Below, one piece after another: positions 8,643 to 15,231 of a stretch of 64,000 bases of DNA. The notes beneath the pieces are model-generated. The model was not told the origin of the DNA. It did no database searches and was given only the letters and a program-made list of their open reading frames with translations. Every line of letters begins with the position of its first letter. Position 1 is the stretch's first letter. Position numbers and translations under genes: made by a program. This DNA is from Aquiflexum balticum DSM 16537 (GTDB lineage: Bacteria > Bacteroidota > Bacteroidia > Cytophagales > Cyclobacteriaceae): contig NZ_LT838813.1 in NCBI RefSeq assembly GCF_900176595.1, positions 2,622,001 through 2,686,000 on the forward strand, read 5' to 3'.

Positions 8643-9833
8643 TCATATCGCCACTCCATTAAATGGATTAAACCTCCTTCTTCCCACCGCCATCCCGATG
8701 GCGCGGCAGACGGTTTTGTCGCCATATCTGGTATTGAGGCGGTCGAGTGCCTGATAGAGCTTGATCTGCTCTTGGGTATCTTCGAAGAGGTTGATCTGGT
8801 AATTGCCATGGACAAGGTGGCTGAAGCGTACCCCGATCAGGCGGATCAGCATACGGCGGTTGTAGAGCTTTCGGAACAATTCCTTCACGATCGGTATCAG
8901 TGTATGATCCGCCGAAGTATAGGGTATGCGCTGCTGCACGGTATGTGTATCAAAGTCCGAATACCGGATCTTCACACTCACGCAGGCAGTCAGTTGCTGT
9001 TTTTGGCGCAGCTTGGTGGTAATCTGCTCGGTCATGGCGATCAGGTGGGCTTCGAGCATCTTGACATCTATCGTGTCCTGTTCGAAGGTGTTTTCCGAAG
9101 AAATGGACTTGGCTTCGGAATAGGGTGTCACAAGCGAACGGTCTATGCCGTTTGCTTTTTCCCAGATGATCAGCCCATTTTTCCCAAAGGTGGCTTCCAA
9201 TAGTTCGGCGGGCATCACCTGTAGGGTGCGCACGGTTTTCACGCCCATATTGTACAGCGTATGCGAAGTCTTCTCCCCGATCATGGGAATCTTACGGACG
9301 GATAATGGGGCTAGAAAAGGCTTTTCCATCCCATAAGGGATTTCCTTTTCATTGTTGGGTTTGGCTTCACCGGTGGCTACTTTGGAGACGGTTTTGTTTT
9401 CGGAAAGTCCAAGGGAAATGGGCAGTCCGCTTTCCTTTATGATCCTTTGGCGGAGTTCGTGCGCCATCTTGAAGCAACCAAAAAACCGGTCCATGCCTGT
9501 ATAATCAATGTAAAATTCGTCGATGGAGGATTTTTCGAAGAGCGGTACATCTTCCCGGATGATCTCGGTGATCTCATGGGATTTTTGGCTGTACTTTTCA
9601 AAATCCCCCCGGATGATCAATGCCTCAGGGCAAAGCTGTCGTGCCGTGCGCATGGGCATGGCAGAATGTACGCCAAACTTCCTCGCCTCATAGCTGCAGG
9701 AAGCCACGACTCCCCGATCTCCCGATCCGCCGATGAGAATGGGCTTACCGTTCAGCCTGCTGTCAAACAGCCGCTCTACCGACACAAAAAATGAATCCAA
9801 GTCCATATGAACAATGCTCCTCTTCCTTTCCAT
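8643..9833 (-). CDS. dinB: DNA polymerase IV (Y family)
   Basis: Error-prone translesion polymerase. The first catalytic Asp is D11 in HMDLDSFF, with the second acidic pair in SSIDEFYID; the steric region YEARKFGVHSAMP is conserved. Helix-hairpin-helix residues follow around IPMIGEKTSHTLYNMG, then the little-finger domain. A QxxLF clamp-binding motif (QINLF) is present but lies inside the sequence, about 45 residues before the C-terminus. The protein has 396 residues and a good ATG start. The base composition looks richer in G and C than the flanking genes (by eye only), which suggests transfer or different codon use. No LexA or UmuD gene is adjacent, but an operator-like palindrome lies 30 bp upstream. 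Confidence 0.95.
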   Translation of the reverse strand: MERKRSIVHMDLDSFFVSVERLFDSRLNGKPILIGGSGDRGVVASCSYEARKFGVHSAMPMRTARQLCPEALIIRGDFEKYSQKSHEITEIIREDVPLFEKSSIDEFYIDYTGMDRFFGCFKMAHELRQRIIKESGLPISLGLSENKTVSKVATGEAKPNNEKEIPYGMEKPFLAPLSVRKIPMIGEKTSHTLYNMGVKTVRTLQVMPAELLEATFGKNGLIIWEKANGIDRSLVTPYSEAKSISSENTFEQDTIDVKMLEAHLIAMTEQITTKLRQKQQLTACVSVKIRYSDFDTHTVQQRIPYTSADHTLIPIVKELFRKLYNRRMLIRLIGVRFSHLVHGNYQINLFEDTQEQIKLYQALDRLNTRYGDKTVCRAIGMAVGRRRFNPFNGVAI

Positions 9834-9862
9834 GATAATATGTTAATATAATAAACAAATTA

Positions 9863-9881
9863 ATGTTTATAATTTAAACAT
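9863..9881. promoter_or_regulatory. Operator-like palindrome upstream of dinB
   Basis: Perfect inverted repeat ATGTTTA-TAATT-TAAACAT centred about 39 bp upstream of the dinB start. Position and symmetry suit a repressor site, possibly SOS-linked, but the repressor is unknown. Confidence 0.45.
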
Positions 9882-10047
9882 ATTTTGGATAATAAAGAGG
9901 AAGAAGCAATTCGTTTTTTCAAGATCTGAAACTTCTCTGACAGTGGGTGACGGGTTCTTGATTTTTCATAACTTCGACAATGTGACATTTAAAAACTGAA
10001 GCTTTGAGAATATAGGGTAATTAGGTTATTCGGAAGATTGTTTGATT

Positions 10048-10157
10048 GAACCACAAAAGGGACAAAAGTTCACATAAGAAAAGGACCAACGTTAAGTTCA
10101 ATAGTGGTTAGTAAGTCATTTCAATCCTTTTGTTCCCTGTTGTTTCTTTTGTGGTTC
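10048..10157. repeat. Inverted 12-mers GAACCACAAAAG / CTTTTGTGGTTC
   Basis: Two perfect 12-nt arms at 10048-10059 and 10146-10157, 86 nt apart, each flanked by further partial complementarity (GGGACAAAAG against CTTTTGTTCCC). The pair could fold into a long cruciform or RNA hairpin. Confidence 0.55.
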
Positions 10158-10198
10158 CAAAACAATACGCCTTGCCCCTGTCAGCGGGTACGGCACAC

Positions 10199-10241
10199 AA
10201 ATATCCCAATATCTAACGATACCCACCAAATATCAATTGAT
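10199..10241. repeat. Degenerate CAATATC heptamer block 2
   Basis: AAATATC, CAATATC, then after two diverged 7-mers AAATATC and AATTGAT, in a 7-bp register with one extra base. It is the same unit as at 8550 and 11396. Confidence 0.5.
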
Positions 10242-10264
10242 CATGAGTAACATTCGAAATAGTC

Positions 10265-10723
10265 TTACCTAAATATCCTTTTATCAAAAGGGAACTTCTC
10301 GACTTTTAGGATTTCAATGCTTCCAAATTCCCTGTGATTGGGATTGATCAGTATATTGTAATCTCCTTGGGTTACGGCAGAGGGTACCATTATTGCACAA
10401 TACCTGTTCTGAAATACAAACTCGTCGCCTATCCTTTGTGTGGTTGTAGGATGGGGGAAAACATTCCAATCTGATGGGAGTTCGTCTTCATGGACTCGGC
10501 CAATTTCAATATGATCAGGAATGGATATGCTTACCATCATGTAGTCATCAGGCAAGGTGGCCAGGCTGAAATGAACCGCAACTTCAGCCATGGCCAATGA
10601 TCTGTTTTGGGCAGTATAGATCAGTTCCACTCCTACAGAATTCCATCTGGCACCCTTGATGGCGGCACCTTTTCCGGAAAGTGAATGGGCATATGGGGCT
10701 CTTGAAAGTCTGAATACCTCCAT
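10265..10723 (-). CDS. RES-domain toxin of a RES-Xre toxin-antitoxin pair
   Basis: RES toxins degrade cellular NAD+, by phosphorolysis or hydrolysis. The 152-residue protein has the family's order of conserved groups: an N-terminal FRLSR, then GARWNSVGVELIYTAQNRSLAMAEV with the conserved Arg, Tyr and Glu, and VPSAV with the conserved Ser near the C-terminus. The start codon directly follows the stop of the upstream antitoxin gene with no gap, so the two are translated as a unit with the antitoxin first, as in characterised RES-Xre pairs. Toxicity was not tested; motifs are intact. Confidence 0.92.
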   Translation of the reverse strand: MEVFRLSRAPYAHSLSGKGAAIKGARWNSVGVELIYTAQNRSLAMAEVAVHFSLATLPDDYMMVSISIPDHIEIGRVHEDELPSDWNVFPHPTTTQRIGDEFVFQNRYCAIMVPSAVTQGDYNILINPNHREFGSIEILKVEKFPFDKRIFR

Positions 10724-11230
10724 TTATACAAGAATCCCGTGATTGATTCTGACCAGTTCGCTCATGACCAAATCCTTTCCGTAGGAATCTTTCAAAAGGT
10801 CGATGGGCTTAAGGTTGCCAAGGGCATAGTTAGGCGTGTTGAGCCAGAGTTTTAATTTTTCAATGTTTCCAAAAACTTCAAGTCCCATTTTTGTCACTTC
10901 TGCCATTTCAATTATTTTTTCCGAATGTATGGGCTTGAAATGATGGGAATCAGAAGCTTTGTAACGTTGCAGGGATTTGGTGGAAATGTCCAGAAAATTT
11001 GCCCAGTCATTTTCTGAAAACGGGGTATAGTCCTGGACCAAATCAAAAAATGAATAGGGGATTCCTGTCCTTATGGCAGCAATGATAAGCATCTTGTCTG
11101 TAAGAAATTCAGCATAGGTAATCTCTTTTTCCTTATCAAATGAAAACCCCTTCAACCTCGATTTTTTCAATAAAGAGGAAACTTCTTTATCCAGTTTAGA
11201 TTCTAATTTGGAGATTACTACACTTGCCAT
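10724..11230 (-). CDS. Xre/MbcA/ParS-type antitoxin partnering RES
   Basis: Antitoxin of 168 residues. The middle part (NDWANFLDISTKSLQRYK) is the degenerate Xre helix-turn-helix of this family. The C-terminus carries the toxin-binding DUF2384 pattern: W-L-N-T-P-N-YALGNLKPIDLL, then GKDLVMSELVRINHGILV. In solved RES-Xre complexes this tail plugs the RES active site and the complex represses its own promoter. Palindromes upstream (11246-11257 and 11276-11285) are candidate operators. It starts at the ATG ending at 11230. Confidence 0.9.
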   Translation of the reverse strand: MASVVISKLESKLDKEVSSLLKKSRLKGFSFDKEKEITYAEFLTDKMLIIAAIRTGIPYSFFDLVQDYTPFSENDWANFLDISTKSLQRYKASDSHHFKPIHSEKIIEMAEVTKMGLEVFGNIEKLKLWLNTPNYALGNLKPIDLLKDSYGKDLVMSELVRINHGILV

Positions 11231-11245
11231 GGATTTTTTTTATTT

Positions 11246-11285
11246 AGACTTTTGTCTGTAAATATAATACAAATGTCCTATAGGA
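11246..11285. promoter_or_regulatory. Candidate operators upstream of the Xre-RES operon
   Basis: Two short palindromes, AGAC-TTTT-GTCT at 11246-11257 and TCCTATAGGA at 11276-11285, lie 16-55 bp upstream of the antitoxin start, where autorepressor sites of toxin-antitoxin operons usually sit. Confidence 0.35.
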
Positions 11286-11395
11286 ATGATTCCTTTTTGT
11301 TTTTATTTATCACCAAACTACCAATAACTTATAGATTAAATGATTGAATTGGAAATTAATATGCTCCACCACTGCTGGAACGGTGAACTATATCT

Positions 11396-11430
11396 TAATA
11401 TCCAACAAGTATACACCAATATCCAATTTC
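11396..11430. repeat. Degenerate CAATATC heptamer block 3
   Basis: TAATATC, two diverged 7-mers, then CAATATC and CAATTTC in strict 7-bp register, between the toxin-antitoxin operon and the phosphoesterase gene end. Confidence 0.5.
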
Positions 11431-11463
11431 AGTCACTGTCATCATTTTGGAAATCCAAATACA

Positions 11464-13038
11464 TCAATTAGCATCCATCACCTTAAAAGTCTTTTTCCCC
11501 CTATGAACCTGTCCAAATATATCCGTGGCTTCTACTTCTATGGTATGTTCACCGACTTCCATGTTGGAGGAGATAGGAGCTCTCCATAGGTGGTCAGTTA
11601 TGGCAGGATTGGAAGGTCTTCTGCCCGGCATAACTTCCTCAGTGGTGTCCCATTCATATACTTTCAGCAAATAAGTGGGATCATAGCTTTCCATTTGGGT
11701 CATGTTTTTCCATTCCCCTTGATTGATCCGGTATCTTACTTTATTGTCGGCTGCTCCGGTAAAGAAGTTGACCACGATGCTTGAACTGGTGCGAACATCC
11801 TTCGCCAAGACTTTAGGGGCGAAGATCTCCATTTGGTAAGTATCGGATTTTCCGGCAGCTTTATAGCGAACCTTGAAATCAGCATTATTGATGTCCAAAA
11901 ACAGATAACCTTTTGGTGAACCGTCCCGCATGGTGGCATCAGGGGTGCCGTCAGCAAGTATTTTTCCGCTGTACCAATCTCCGGAAGGTGTGCCGACATT
12001 GTAGTGGTGATGGGCTTTGGGTTGATTGTAGCCATCTTCTTTTCCAAAAAATGTCTGCTTCATGTAATGGGTATGTGCGGACATGGAAAGGGTTTTGGCA
12101 AAAGGGGAAAGCAGTTCCAGGATTTTCTCCCGATCCGCATCCCTGAAACTATCCCCGTTTTCTTCAAACAAGGGAATATGCATCAACAACACTATCAACT
12201 TGTCCTTGGGAACCAGTTTGAGGTTGTTTTCCAAAAACTGCAATTGATCAGGCCTTAATCCGCCCCAATATCCCTGACCATCCCTCGGGTCGGGATAGAG
12301 GATGTCTTCCAGTACCACAAAATGCGCATCTCCATAATTGAAGGCATAAGTAGCCGGACCAAAGTTAGCAGTAAAGGATTCATCGCTATATTCATCTTTG
12401 TCTGCATCAAAGTTCATGTCGTGGTTACCCATAACCTGAAACCATGGCACACCTATTTTGCCTACTGCCTCTGCATAGAGCGGGAAAAAATCTGGCCTGT
12501 CTCCCACCAAGTCTCCCAAAGCTGCCCCAAAAGCAACGCCTTGTATATTTTCAACTTCCGAGACTATCCCTTTTTTGAAATACGCTATCTCATCCAAAGT
12601 ATATGGCTGAGGATCCCCAAAAATCAAAGCTGTGAACTTCTTATCTGTATTGCTTGGCAATAACCCAAAATCCACCGACTTGGGAAGTTTCCCCGTAGGT
12701 GCAACTCCTGGATATTTCATATTGGCAGGAGAACCATTGGGTTTGTGTATATAGTAAAACTGGGGGATGTTGTTGGCATCAGTAGGCAATTCATGGGAAG
12801 CCGGCTTGATGACGAAGATGGTTTGATCCTCCGCAAGGGGAAGCTCATACTTTCCGTTTTTGTCGGTTTGTACCACTTGAAGACCATTGGAAACCGCAAC
12901 ATTTGGCAGTCCTTTTTCCCTTCTTTCTTTTTTGCCGTTGGCATTGAGGTCTTCATAGACAGTTCCACTGACGTTTTGCTGCGCAAATGCCGAACCAGTA
13001 AAAATCAGTGCAACAAACAGGAGTTGAATTTTTTTCAT
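11464..13038 (-). CDS. Secreted calcineurin-like phosphoesterase with N- and C-terminal beta domains
   Basis: Exported metallophosphoesterase. The signal peptide is MKKIQLLFVALIFTGSAFAQ. An N-terminal beta-sandwich like those of cell-surface proteins (VSGTVYEDLNANGKKERREKG) covers about residues 22-125. The catalytic domain follows with GDPQ (Asp of motif I), GDLVGD (II), GNHD (III), LMHIP (IV) and SAHTHY (V). A C-terminal domain from about 400 matches the usual partner of this Bacteroidota family. The first motif has Gln in place of the usual His of DxH, a variation seen in related families. Substrate unknown (phosphodiester, phosphate ester or pyrophosphate). Length 524 residues, complete, probably monocistronic. 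Confidence 0.9.
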   Translation of the reverse strand: MKKIQLLFVALIFTGSAFAQQNVSGTVYEDLNANGKKERREKGLPNVAVSNGLQVVQTDKNGKYELPLAEDQTIFVIKPASHELPTDANNIPQFYYIHKPNGSPANMKYPGVAPTGKLPKSVDFGLLPSNTDKKFTALIFGDPQPYTLDEIAYFKKGIVSEVENIQGVAFGAALGDLVGDRPDFFPLYAEAVGKIGVPWFQVMGNHDMNFDADKDEYSDESFTANFGPATYAFNYGDAHFVVLEDILYPDPRDGQGYWGGLRPDQLQFLENNLKLVPKDKLIVLLMHIPLFEENGDSFRDADREKILELLSPFAKTLSMSAHTHYMKQTFFGKEDGYNQPKAHHHYNVGTPSGDWYSGKILADGTPDATMRDGSPKGYLFLDINNADFKVRYKAAGKSDTYQMEIFAPKVLAKDVRTSSSIVVNFFTGAADNKVRYRINQGEWKNMTQMESYDPTYLLKVYEWDTTEEVMPGRRPSNPAITDHLWRAPISSNMEVGEHTIEVEATDIFGQVHRGKKTFKVMDAN

Positions 13039-13154
13039 GGGCTTTGATAAGTTTTGGATAAAATTAAGGGATTTTATTGAATGCTGTGTTTTGAAATGGT
13101 TATGCTAAAGTTAAGGATGAAGAGTGGTTTGGGGAATGGTTGGTTGGTGGGGTG

Positions 13155-13202
13155 GTTCAAGACTTAGTCTTGGACCATTTTCTTGGCAGTCTTCAGACTG
13201 CC
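13155..13202 (+). repeat. Double-palindrome repeat, copy A
   Basis: Two hairpins in tandem: CAAGACT-T-AGTCTTG (13158-13172) and GGCAGTCT-TC-AGACTGCC (13185-13202). They share the core AGTCT..AGACT. Reverse-oriented copies are at 15063-15112 and 16639-16688, and single-hairpin copies at 14940-14957 and, decayed, 14993-15009. Confidence 0.8.
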
Positions 13203-13234
13203 CCTCGACTTTGGCTATTAACTAGACATAAAAT

Positions 13235-13270
13235 AAAAAAGGGCCGCAATTTGGAATTGTGGCCTTTTTT
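13235..13270. terminator. Hairpin terminator inside the IS left end
   Basis: A-rich 5' side, stem of about 9 bp (GGCCGCAATT / AATTGTGGCC, one G-T pair) and T6 on the 3' side. It can terminate in both directions and would shield the transposase gene from readthrough transcription, a known IS protection device. Confidence 0.7.
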
Positions 13271-13280
13271 ATTGATTTTT

Positions 13281-13304
13281 ATATCTAGTTATATGACTAG
13301 ATAT
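13281..13304. promoter_or_regulatory. Palindrome overlapping the start of the IS first frame
   Basis: Perfect 9-bp arms ATATCTAGT and ACTAGATAT around TATATG; the right arm runs into the ATG at 13303. ACTAGAYAT also occurs in the IS left end (13221) and its outside copy (14976), so it may be a site for the element's own DNA-binding domain. Confidence 0.5.
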
Positions 13305-13509
13305 GGGATATCCGACTAAAATCCAGCTCATAAAAAGAGCCAAAAGTGAACAATGGTACGTCAACTTTCCTGCCGCAGTGGCACAGGCCATTGAATTCCA
13401 GCAGGGGGAAGTTGTGGAGTGGATCATTGATGACCATCAGAGACTTGTTCTTCAGCGAAGTGAAAAGGCAACCGAAGGCCTTAAAAAAAAACTTCCCCCG
13501 AAAACCTGA
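13303..13509 (+). CDS. IS first frame: AbrB/SpoVT-like DNA-binding domain
   Basis: A 68-residue frame starting at ATG 13303. The sequence IQLIKRAKSEQWYVNFPAAVAQAIEFQQGE then VVEWIIDDHQRLVLQR has the swapped-hairpin AbrB/MazE look: short strands and an xNFPxxxAxxxxxxxGxxVEW pattern. The last codons before its stop include CTT AAA AAA AAA CTT, an A9 run at 13483-13491. The transposase frame, one nucleotide back, opens at 13485, so ribosomal or transcriptional slippage would fuse this domain to the transposase. As a separate product it could be a regulator of transposition. The domain call is from pattern only. Confidence 0.7.
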   Translation: MGYPTKIQLIKRAKSEQWYVNFPAAVAQAIEFQQGEVVEWIIDDHQRLVLQRSEKATEGLKKKLPPKT

Positions 13510-14927
13510 AAGATATCTTCGGATCCCTGTTCTCGGACTGTAAATTGGCCTTTAAGCAGATCCGGACCTGGAAAAGGGCTTCCGTACTTGCAGAAGGTCT
13601 TTTGGGCTGTGTCGGCAGGAGTACCGTAACGGGTATGATAACGGCCACCGGACAGCATTTCAAAGACTGGTCGGCGGCATACCGCCTTTTTCAGGGGGAC
13701 AGGATGAATACCGATGCGCTGTTTTCAGTCATCAGGAAGTCCGTAGCGGATGCTGTTTCGGCGGACGAAGGGGAGATCTATGCCCATATGGACGATACAC
13801 TTCTGAGAAAAACAGGTAAAAAAGTGGAGGGGGCCAAATGGATGAGGGATCCGCTGGGCCCGCCTTTTCATACCAACTTTGTATGGGGCCAGCGTTTTAT
13901 ACAGATGTCCCTTTCTCTGTGTTCCGGAATGGACAAAGTACAGGCCACGACCGTTCCTGTTGATCTTCAACACTGCCCCACTGCCCGTAAACCCAAAAAG
14001 GACAGTCCCCGGGAAGATCATGACCTTTACAGGGAAACACAAAAAAAGACCAAACTGAGCCTGATAGGATCCCAAAGGATCTCTGCCCTCAGAAAGGGGC
14101 TTGATTCGGACGGGCACAGAGGAAAAAGTCTGGTGGTGAGCGTGGACGGCAGCTATACCAATGAGACTGTTCTCAAAAAACTTGTTGATAATGTCATCCT
14201 GATCGGAAGGGTCCGCAAAGACTGCAAGCTTTATGGGCTGCCCGATGTTTCCCCTGAAAACAGCAAGGGCAGAAAGCGTGTCTACGGAGATGAGCTGCCC
14301 ACCCCGGAACAGATCCGTCAGTCCGATGAATACGGCTGGAAGGAAGTCAAAGCATGGGCGGCAGGAAAAATACATACTTTCAATATCAAGACGGTAGAGA
14401 AGGTGAGATGGGAAAAATCAGGGCCGATGAATCTGAGGCTGGTGGTCATAAGACCTGTCGGATACAGGCTCACAAAAAAATCAAAACTGCTTTACAGGGA
14501 TCCCGCATACCTGATCTGTACATCCACAGAACTCCCGCTTGAAAAACTGCTGCAGGCATATCTGTGGCGATGGGGTATAGAAGTGAATTTTAGGGACCAG
14601 AAAACATTGATGGGATGTGGGCAGGCACAGGTAAGAAAAGAAATACCCTGCAGCAAGGTACCTCAGTTCGTCACCGCCGTTTACTCAATGTTGCTGGTCT
14701 CGGCATCAAAAGCCAAAATCACAGAACTGCCAAGGCCCAAGTGGTACAGCAAAAAGAAAAACCGCAGAACAACGACCCAGGACATTATAAACCAGTTCAG
14801 GGCCATAAACTGGACTGATTCTGTCAAAATCAATTTCACCGACTTCGTCGCAATGGAAAATAAACAGCGAAGTGCCAAAAATAACCCTATTCATTCACTG
14901 TCAAGCTTGTTCTATACCAGAAATTAG
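13485..14927 (+). CDS. IS transposase frame, probably made by -1 frameshift
   Basis: DDE transposase related to the IS4/IS701 group. The first Asp is in HMDDTLLRKTG, the second in SVDGSYTNE and the Glu in WRWGIEVNFRDQKTLMG, followed by a Gln/Arg-rich stretch. The frame is open from 13485 with no ATG before the conserved region; the first usable alternatives are TTG at 13545 or CTG at 13506. Conserved-looking sequence (ENLKDIFGSLFSDCKLAFKQ) begins before 13545, so translation most likely enters from the upstream frame by -1 slippage on the A9 run. The fused protein would be 541 residues. The frame is otherwise intact to the stop at 14925, so the element may be active. Confidence 0.85.
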   Translation, partial: KKTSPENLKDIFGSLFSDCKLAFKQIRTWKRASVLAEGLLGCVGRSTVTGMITATGQHFKDWSAAYRLFQGDRMNTDALFSVIRKSVADAVSADEGEIYAHMDDTLLRKTGKKVEGAKWMRDPLGPPFHTNFVWGQRFIQMSLSLCSGMDKVQATTVPVDLQHCPTARKPKKDSPREDHDLYRETQKKTKLSLIGSQRISALRKGLDSDGHRGKSLVVSVDGSYTNETVLKKLVDNVILIGRVRKDCKLYGLPDVSPENSKGRKRVYGDELPTPEQIRQSDEYGWKEVKAWAAGKIHTFNIKTVEKVRWEKSGPMNLRLVVIRPVGYRLTKKSKLLYRDPAYLICTSTELPLEKLLQAYLWRWGIEVNFRDQKTLMGCGQAQVRKEIPCSKVPQFVTAVYSMLLVSASKAKITELPRPKWYSKKKNRRTTTQDIINQFRAINWTDSVKINFTDFVAMENKQRSAKNNPIHSLSSLFYTRN

Positions 14928-14939
14928 CCAAACTTAAGT

Positions 14940-14987
14940 GGCAGTCTTCAGACTGCCCTTTACTTTTGGCTATTTACTAGATATAAA
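14940..14987 (+). repeat. 48-bp direct repeat of the IS left flank and left end
   Basis: Matches 13185-13232 at 41 of 48 positions without gaps. Both copies start with the hairpin GGCAGTCTTCAGACTGCC and continue to TTTGGCTATTNACTAGAYAT. The two lie 1,755 bp apart and bracket the transposase unit. Confidence 0.8.
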
Positions 14988-15062
14988 TTTATGCAGTCTT
15001 TAGATTGCCATGTCAATGAATACTGATTTGAACTATTAAGTAATAAGCTTCAGACAATCGTT

Positions 15063-15112
15063 GGCAGTCTGAAGACTGCAAGGTGCTGGTCCAAGTCTGA
15101 AGACTTGAACCA
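15063..15112 (-). repeat. Double-palindrome repeat, copy C (reverse)
   Basis: GGCAGTCT-GA-AGACTGC followed by CAAGTCT-GA-AGACTTG. It is the reverse complement of the arrangement in copy A, with compensating changes that keep both stems paired. Confidence 0.8.
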
Positions 15113-15179
15113 TTGACTAAAAATCGCTTAATTATAATTCATAAACCATTGAAAATAAATTAAATAGCCTATTTATTTG

Positions 15180-15227
15180 AATTTACTCAATGTATTGAGT
15201 AAATTTGCTAAATATATTGAGTAAATT
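15180..15227. promoter_or_regulatory. Palindrome plus half site before the DUF4143 ATPase gene
   Basis: Perfect 12-bp arms AATTTACTCAAT and ATTGAGTAAATT separated by GT (15180-15205), then a second ATTGAGTAAATT at 15216-15227, exactly 22 bp after the first. The gene starts 5 bp later. Two helical turns between equal sites suggest cooperative binding by a dimer. Confidence 0.7.
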
Positions 15228-15231
15228 AATT

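Larger units (their letters stand above)
9834..10264. other. Gene-free stretch between dinB and the RES toxin gene
   Basis: No convincing reading frame. It contains the dinB upstream palindrome (9863-9881), a pair of inverted 12-mers (10048-10059 and 10146-10157) and the second CAATATC heptamer block (10199-10241). Confidence 0.7.
13210..14932 (+). mobile_element. Insertion sequence with IS4/IS701-like DDE transposase
   Basis: The element holds an AbrB-like small frame and a DDE transposase frame. Imperfect terminal inverted repeats are proposed: TTTGGCTATTAACTAG at the left (from 13210) and, read inward from the right end at 14932, TTTGGCTAATTTCTGG. The transposase stop codon lies inside the right repeat, a common IS layout. 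No clear target duplication is seen. A 48-bp segment that includes the left end is repeated beyond the right end (14940-14987), so the boundaries are tentative. Confidence 0.65.
14928..15231. other. Repeat-rich gap between the IS and the DUF4143 ATPase gene
   Basis: No gene. It holds the IS right end, the outside copy of the IS left end with its GGCAGTCT hairpin (14940-14987), a decayed hairpin copy (14993-15009), copy C of the double palindrome and the palindromic region before the ATPase gene. Confidence 0.7.

Noticed and set aside
13346-13543. 65-residue plus-strand frame overlapping the AbrB-like frame
   Set aside because: It is an out-of-phase shadow with no conserved pattern; the A9 slippage model needs frame 13485, not this one.
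13545-14927. Transposase beginning at TTG 13545
   Set aside because: Conserved-looking sequence precedes that codon (from 13485), so TTG 13545 is unlikely to be the real start.
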